From Puffinus mauretanicus (Eukaryota > Chordata > Aves > Procellariiformes > Procellariidae): DNA of 64,000 nucleotides. Location of the stretch: positions 1 to 64,000 of the forward strand of contig JAJKFH010002170.1 in assembly GCA_023333565.1 (NCBI GenBank), written 5' to 3'. The notes beneath the pieces were generated by a model. The model was not told the DNA's origin. It saw only the letters and a program-made list of their open reading frames with translations, and did not search any database. The position numbers and the translations under genes are program-made. Shown piece after piece: positions 58,755 through 64,000 of this stretch. How positions within the stretch are numbered: position 1 is the first letter of the stretch; each line of letters starts with the position of its first letter.

Positions 58755-59727
58755 CATGATGGGGAGTTGTCACAAAAAATTGGCAACTGGCCCACGCCGA
58801 CCAAGGAGAGAGGCTGGGATGCAAAGTACAGCATTACAAGAGGAATTCTTGCATTCATGCGCATGAGCTGTCCCGTTCAAACTGGGGCACCCCAAATGCG
58901 GTTTTACACGTGGTTCTTACACCTTTCAGGTGTTCAGGTCCAATATGATTTGACCAATTGCTACCTAACACACACACACACGCTGCTGTTTTGCAAAGCA
59001 ACTCTAATTCTGTGGCAGCGTCATCCATCTGCTTCTTTCTTGATCCAGATGTCCCTGGTCTTGCTGCAGTTCCTTACCCCTGGTGCCAGATAAAGGGAGG
59101 GTTTCACAGAGGTGTTCAGAGGGGCTGGGATGCTGGCACGATCTGGGTAGTGCACCCTTTCTTCTTCAGGGTGGGGGCTGTCCTTCTTGCAATGAGCTGG
59201 GGTCCTTTAGTCATGCTGACTGAACCATGACTGTGCAGTATACAATGTCAACTAGATGTATCTCTATCTATCTGTCTATCTTAAGAAACTTGATCCGATT
59301 TCATACTCAAGACAAATTGGTGCAATAGTTAGGGAATGAGATTTTTCATAAGAGAGCCCTGGGGTGTCCCTTTGTGGGGGTCCCCGGGAGGTACTTGCGG
59401 GGGATGCTCATAGTGGGGTGGGGGATGCGGGTACTGGGGGCGATGGTAGCAGCGTGGGGTGGGGATGCTGTTCCTGGGGACGCTGGTACAGGCTGAGGTG
59501 GGGGGCCGGCACGGGCGAGGGTCCCCGGGCCAGGGAGGGGCCAGTGCTCTTTGTTCACCTCCATTTGAGCTGAAGGCCTGTGATACAGCCTTGGCCAAAT
59601 GAGAACTTCAGTTTTTGGGCGTTTGTCACGCTGCAGTGCTTTGCCCCAGTCTCAAGTCGTTGGTCAGTCCTGGAAACGCTCAGCTGAACAGTCCCAAAGC
59701 AGTGAGGGCCAGAGCACATTCTGGTTT
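58755..59727 (-). repeat. Inverted duplication 1, right arm
   Basis: Near-identical reverse complement of 21,458-22,430. The boundary at 59,727 falls within CTGGTTTTGC, and the one at about 58,755 follows CAACCATGATGGGG. It includes the third LTR-like unit (about 58,769-59,018, minus). Confidence 0.9.
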
Positions 59728-60470
59728 TGCTGGGTGTAACTTGTGTGTCAGTCTGCATCTGCCTTTGCTCGTTGCCTGCGTCTTTCTCTTTGAAGGGATG
59801 GGTTCTGCAGCATGGACCTCCTCCCTCCATCGACCCGTCGCAGCGTGCCTGCGTTTCATGCCTGCTGTTCAACATTATTTCCTCTCAGAACTGCAACCGG
59901 AACCTTCATCCAGAGGAGAGCTGTCCACCTCGTGACCTCATGAAGAAAATCCAAGAGCAGAAGGAAGAACTGGGCCCGAGGGTGGACCTGACGTCCAGAA
60001 CTCGCTACTACAGGCCACAGGTCAGTCTTGGTCTTGCTGTCGGGGAAGTGAAGCTCTGTGACGTTCACATGCCCCTTCCTGGGGAGCGCCAGTGGGGCTG
60101 TGCCAGGGGTCCGTCCCGGGCACAGGGAAGTGTCGTGGGGATGCGGGCGTGAGTCCCTTCCCTGCGGGGTCTGCGAGTGCAAGGGGTACACCGGCGGTTA
60201 GCGAGAGCTGCAGGGAGCCTTCCCCTGTGCGCCGGCACAGCCGGGCTCTGGGAGCATCCCCAATGGATGCTCAGAGCCCAAAGAAGAGATGCCGGAGGGA
60301 CCCGGAGCCCTGCAAGGCCTGGGCACGAGCTTGACAGGAGCTCCTGGGGCGCAGGGCGTGCCGCTGCACTGGCAGCCGCCCGGTCTGGACCTTGTGCGCT
60401 GTGACACAGGACATGTGGAAGGAAGAGGTCTCCTCTGAGCCCGCAGAGCTGCGGAGGGAGAAGAAGAAAA
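59728..60470 (+). other. Unidentified DNA with one exon-like block
   Basis: A 132-nt block at 59,889-60,020 lies between a good acceptor (tttcctctcag) and donor (CACAG|GTCAGT). It is open for 44 codons in phase 0 and includes CPPRDLMKKIQEQKEELGPR. It looks like an internal exon of a helical protein but cannot be linked to others. The rest is GC-rich without a recognised feature. Confidence 0.35.
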
Positions 60471-60904
60471 CATCGGGGGGTCGAGGAGGAGCCCACGTCT
60501 CCCCTGCCCGTGCGCTTCAAAGGCTTCCCCCGCACAGGCTGCGACACCGACAGACTTCCCCCTCCTGCCTCGGTGCAGCACAGAATCACTTCCCCCGAGC
60601 TTCCTCGTTCCGACACAGAAAGGCTTCCCTCATGCAGCCTTGGTGCAGCACAGAAAGGCTTCCCCCGCCCCGCCTCCATTTGGCAGAGGACGGCTTCCCC
60701 TGGGGGCCGGGGCCGACCTCTGCCTGTGCTCCACCACCTCGCCCTCCACAGAGCCCAGCTCCGAAGAGGACACCCGCCACCTCGAGCTCCCAGACGAAAG
60801 CTGTTGCTGGCCCTCCCCTTCCCTTGGCAGCCCTTTCACAGCCCCACCAACACTGGGGCTCTGCGCTTGCTCTGGCACCTCAGGCTCACCCTCTCTAGAG
60901 CCTA
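60470..60904 (+). repeat. Short tandem repeat and Pro/Ser-rich stretch
   Basis: Units of about 40 bp with the theme TTGGTGCAGCACAGAAAGGC and TTCCCCC occur four or five times at about 60,520-60,680. The following 60,740-60,900 part (GAGCCCAGCTCC, CAGCCCCACCAACACTGGGG) has a diverged copy at 63,400-63,560. Confidence 0.55.
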
Positions 60905-62025
60905 GCGACTGGTAACAGCCGAGGTCAAGGCTGAGCTACTCAACAACATTTTTGCCTCCATCTTCACTGGCAGTCTCTCTTCCCACGCCTCTCGAGTGGA
61001 TGGACCGCAAGGCAGGGACGGGGGCAGCAAAGTCCCTCCCCCTGTAAGAGAAGATCAGGTTCGAGACCACCTGAGGAACCTGAACATACATGGGGTGTGA
61101 ACGTCCACGGGGCCTGACGAGGTGCATCCCAGGGTCCTGAGGGAGTTGGATGATGTAGCTGCCAAGCCACTCCCCATGATATTTGAAAAGTCATGGCAGT
61201 CAGGTGAAGTCCCGGTGGCTGGAAAAAGGGAAACTGCACCCATTTTCAAGAAGGGTAGAAAGGAGGACCCTGGGAACCACCGACCTGTCAGCCTCACCTC
61301 TGTGCCTGGGAAGATCATGGAGCAGATCCTCCTGGAAGCTGTGCTAAGGCACATGGAGGACAGGGAGGTGATTCAAGACAGCCAGCATGGCTTCACCAAG
61401 GGCAGGTCTTGCCTGAACAACCTAGTGACCTTCTATGATGGAGTGACTACCTCAGAGGCTAAGGGAAGAGCTATGGATGTCATCTATCTGGACTTCCGTG
61501 AGGCCTTTGACATGGTCCCTCACAACATCCTTCTCTCTAATTGGAGAGACATGGATTTGATGGATGAACTGTTTGGTGGATAAGGAATTGGCTGGATGGC
61601 CATGGACTCCATAGAGTAGTGGTCAACGGCTCGATGTCCGGATGGAGATGAGTGACGAGTGGTGTCCCTCAGGGGGACACCAGTATTGGGACCAGTACCG
61701 TTTAATATCTTCATCAACGACATAGACAGTGGGATCAAGTGCACCCTCAGCACATTTGCAGACGGCACCAAGCTGAGTGGTGCGGTCAACACGCCTGAGG
61801 GATGGGATGCCATCCAGAGGGACCTGGACAAGCTCGAGAAGTGGGCCCATGTGAACCTCATGAGGTTCAACAAGGCCAAGTGCAGGGTCCTGCCCCTGGG
61901 TTGGGGCAACCCCCCGGTATCAATACAGGCTGGGGGACGAAGGGATGGAGAGCAGCCCTGCCGAGAAGGACCTGGGGGTACTGGTGGATGAAAAGCTGGA
62001 CGTGAGCCAGCAATGTGCGCTCACA
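60905..62025 (+). mobile_element. CR1 LINE fragment (reverse transcriptase), source copy
   Basis: Codons begin with AELLNNIFASIFTG at about 60,930, the linker after the endonuclease, and run through the same reverse transcriptase blocks as the copy at 49.5-50.5 kb, including the altered FADGTKL box near 61,758. CR1 homology here continues upstream of 61,014, where the left arm breaks off. It ends at a short palindrome, CAATGTGCGCTCACATTG at about 62,012-62,029, where it meets a folded 144-bp monomer. Confidence 0.92.
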
Positions 62026-62462
62026 TTGCCCTGGGAATTCACCTGTCTCCAGAAGAAACCAAAATGCTTCGGGAGGTATCTGGTTCCTACTGGAGACAGG
62101 TGAATTTCCAGGTAGCAGCCCCAGACTCTTCTACAAGTAGCTACGTAAAGAGCATAGTTTATGTTGGTGGCAGGTCCAAGACCAGTAGCTTCCTGGGACT
62201 CCTCCCAGGCACCTTCAGACTGTTTTTGCTTTCCTGGTAGGGAGCTGAATTTTTCAGGTAACAGCCCCAGACTCCTTTAAGGAAGCCACCAAAGACGCTT
62301 TGCCTATGTTGGAGGCAGGTCCGTGCTGGTAGCTCTCTCTGGGACTTCTCCCAGGCAGCTGTGGGGTGGTTTGACCTTCCCTGGAGATGGTTAAATTACG
62401 GGATAGCAGCCACATACGACTCCTAGGCAGTTACCTGAAGAGTTTTGTCCATGTTGGAGGCA
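61014..62462 (+). repeat. Inverted duplication 2, right arm
   Basis: Reverse complement of 49,020-50,467. Differences are few, for example one codon near 61,661 and one near 61,980. Confidence 0.92.
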
Positions 62463-62704
62463 GATTCATTCCTGTTAGCTCCCCAGGACTCCTTCCAGGT
62501 ATCTCCAGGAGCATTTTGGTTTCTTCTGGAGAAAGGCAAATTCCCACCTAGCAGCCCCAGACTCTACTAAGGTTGCTACCCAAAGAGCACTGTGTATATT
62601 GGGGGAAGGTTCATGCTCGGTAGCTCTCCAGGACTTCTCCCAGGCATCTCCAAGAGTGTCTTGGTCTCCTCTGGAGAGAGCTGACTTTCACAGATAGCAG
62701 CCCT
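62030..62704 (-). repeat. Inverted piece of the 144-bp array, about 4.5 monomers
   Basis: Monomers of the 47.2-49.4 kb array in reverse orientation; the first is folded back (arms at 62,037-62,052 and 62,090-62,105). Monomers beyond 62,462 are not the partners of those left of 49,020, so the duplication ended inside the array. Confidence 0.88.
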
Positions 62705-63372
62705 AGAGAAGGACTTGGGGGTACTGGTGGATGAAAAGCTGGACATGAGCCGGCAACGTGTGCTCGCAGCCCAGAAGGCCAACCGTATCCTGGGCTGCAT
62801 CACAAGCAGTGTGGCCGGCAGGTCAAGGGAGGTGATTCTGCCCTCTGCTCTGCTCCGGTGAGACCCCCCTGCAGTGCTGCATCCAGCTCTGGAATCCTCA
62901 GCACAAGAAAGACATGGACCCGTTGGAGCAGGTCCAGAGGAGGCCATGAAAACGATCAGGGATGCGAGACACCTCTCCTATGAGGAAAGGCTGAGAGAGT
63001 TGGGTTGTTCAGCCTGGAGAAGAGAAGGCTCCGGGGAGACCTTACTGCAGCCTACCAATACTTAAAGGCGGCTTATAAGACTTTTTAGTAGGGTCTGTAG
63101 CAATAGGACAAGGGATAATGGTTTTAAACTAAAGGAGGGTGGATTTAGACTAGATATAAGGAAGAAATTTTTTAGGATGAGGGTGGTGAAACCCTGGCAC
63201 AGGTTGCCCAGAGAGGTGGTAGGTGCCCCATCCCTGGAAACATCCACGGTCAGGTTAGATGGGGCTCTGAGCACCCTGGTCTGGTTGAAGATGTCCCCGC
63301 TCACGGTAGGGGGGTTGGACCAGATGGCCTTTAAAGATCCCTTCCAACCCAAACCATTCTGTGATTCTATGA
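62705..63372 (+). mobile_element. CR1 3' end piece
   Basis: Starts with GAGAAGGACTTGGGGGTACT, repeating about 60 bp already present at 61,966-62,025 with several differences, and continues through the CR1 carboxyl-terminal region and 3' untranslated end to ATTCTGTGATTCTATG. Together with 60,905-62,025 it flanks the array piece as if the array lay within a CR1. Confidence 0.88.
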
Positions 63373-64000
63373 AGAGCCCAGGTACAAATCACACCCCCGC
63401 CACCTCGGGCTCCCACACGGAAGGTGCCAGGACTGAACGCTGGTGCTGGCCCTCACCTTCCCGTGGCAGCCCCTTCGCAGCCCCACCAACACCGGGGCCC
63501 CGTGCTCACTGTGATCCCTCACCTCCATCCTCACCTGTGCCAGAGCCCAGCTCCAAAACGGACCCCACCACACAGCGTGAGGGGGTATGGGGTGGTGCAG
63601 CTCTGGGTGCAGGCAGGGAGTTGTAGCTCTCAGCACAGGCAGAGGTGCAGCTGCTGGCACAGGCAGAGTTTCAGGCAGGGGTGGTTGCAGGCAGCTGTGC
63701 TGCTGCAGATGTTGTGGGTGCACCTGCATGGTGCCAGGCCCCGCCTTGCTGTGCCCACCAGGTACTGGAGTCTACCCCCACGAACTGGAAGCACTGGGAT
63801 CATCCTAGAGCTGGGGACCCCCAAACTGGGACCACTGCCCCCCCAACAGGGACCACTGGGATCCCCCAAACACAGAGCTCCCCCCAAACTGGGTTGCTTA
63901 AACTGGGAGCACTGAGGACCTGGTGTAGCCACACTGCAGGGGTCCTCACACCCTCCCCCACATACACACTGCCTGCCCCAGTAAGGGGGAGAGAAGGGGG
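63373..64000. other. GC-rich tail of the window, no gene recognised
   Basis: The part at 63,400-63,560 resembles 60,740-60,900. After it come irregular CAGGCAGAG-GTGCAGCTG and ACTGGGATCCCCCAAA repeats. No credible coding sequence. Confidence 0.4.

Noticed and set aside
1..64000. tRNA, rRNA or other structured RNA genes
   Set aside because: No cloverleaf-like A and B boxes or conserved rRNA segments were noticed; a covariance-model scan would be needed to exclude small RNAs.

Overview
This window is bird nuclear DNA. The direct signs are several chicken-repeat-1 (CR1) LINEs, some with the typical avian 3' tail of ATTCTATG-like octamers, endogenous-retrovirus LTRs of the avian ERVL type that open TGTCCTGGTTT and close AACCACGACA, and split genes with GT-AG introns. 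Nothing prokaryotic is present. Repeats dominate and gene density is low. The mix of nested elements, young inverted duplications and decayed gene copies would suit a repeat-rich chromosome (for example W), a subtelomere or an unplaced scaffold, but the sequence alone does not say which.

Layout. 0-5.4 kb: an LTR, a telomere-like short tandem repeat, a CR1 scrap and GC-rich remnants of coding sequence. 5.4-10.8 kb: a long CR1 (ORF1 esterase part, ORF2 endonuclease and reverse transcriptase) split by two LTR insertions, one with a clear 5-bp target duplication. 14.2-17.2 kb and 32.1-37.8 kb: two diverged copies of one exon-bearing segment; the second was later hit by a 2.2-kb CR1 and by a CR1 tail that cuts an exon. 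17.8-22.9 kb: coding-like remnants, a GC-rich minisatellite, two ERVL-type LTRs and the first arm of a near-identical inverted duplication. 24.1-25.6 kb: the 3' part of a decayed gammaretrovirus-like (ERV1) provirus. 25.6-28.5 kb: an apparently intact eight-exon PHF7/G2E3-like PHD-finger gene of 389 codons whose start codon lies about 70 bp from that provirus.

37.8-40.4 kb: another CR1 of a different subfamily. 40.5-44.4 kb: a split gene predicted to encode a small type I membrane protein of 227 residues, with three consecutive homologous 72-nt exons; I do not recognise it. 45.7-47.2 kb: an ERVL LTR next to an ERV1 pol remnant. 47.2-49.4 kb: a tandem array with a monomer of about 144 bp, ending in a fold-back and joined to a CR1. 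50.5-51.9 kb: a 1.5-kb CT-rich repeat. 54.5-55.1 kb: another LTR. 55.2-58.5 kb: two related minus-strand coding remnants, the longer with internal protein repeats and in-frame stops. 58.8-59.7 kb and 60.9-63.4 kb: the second arms of the two inverted duplications, the latter holding CR1, a short inverted piece of the 144-bp array and a CR1 3' end.

Only the PHF7-like gene and, less surely, the membrane-protein gene look functional. The PHF7-like family is known for male germ-line chromatin work. The other gene fragments are annotated as remnants or unidentified exons. The most unusual structures are the 144-bp array with its fold-back junction, the two inverted duplications, the triplicated-exon membrane protein, a frameshifted C-terminal repeat in the PHF7-like gene, and a PKA-anchoring-like helix in the duplicated exon segment.
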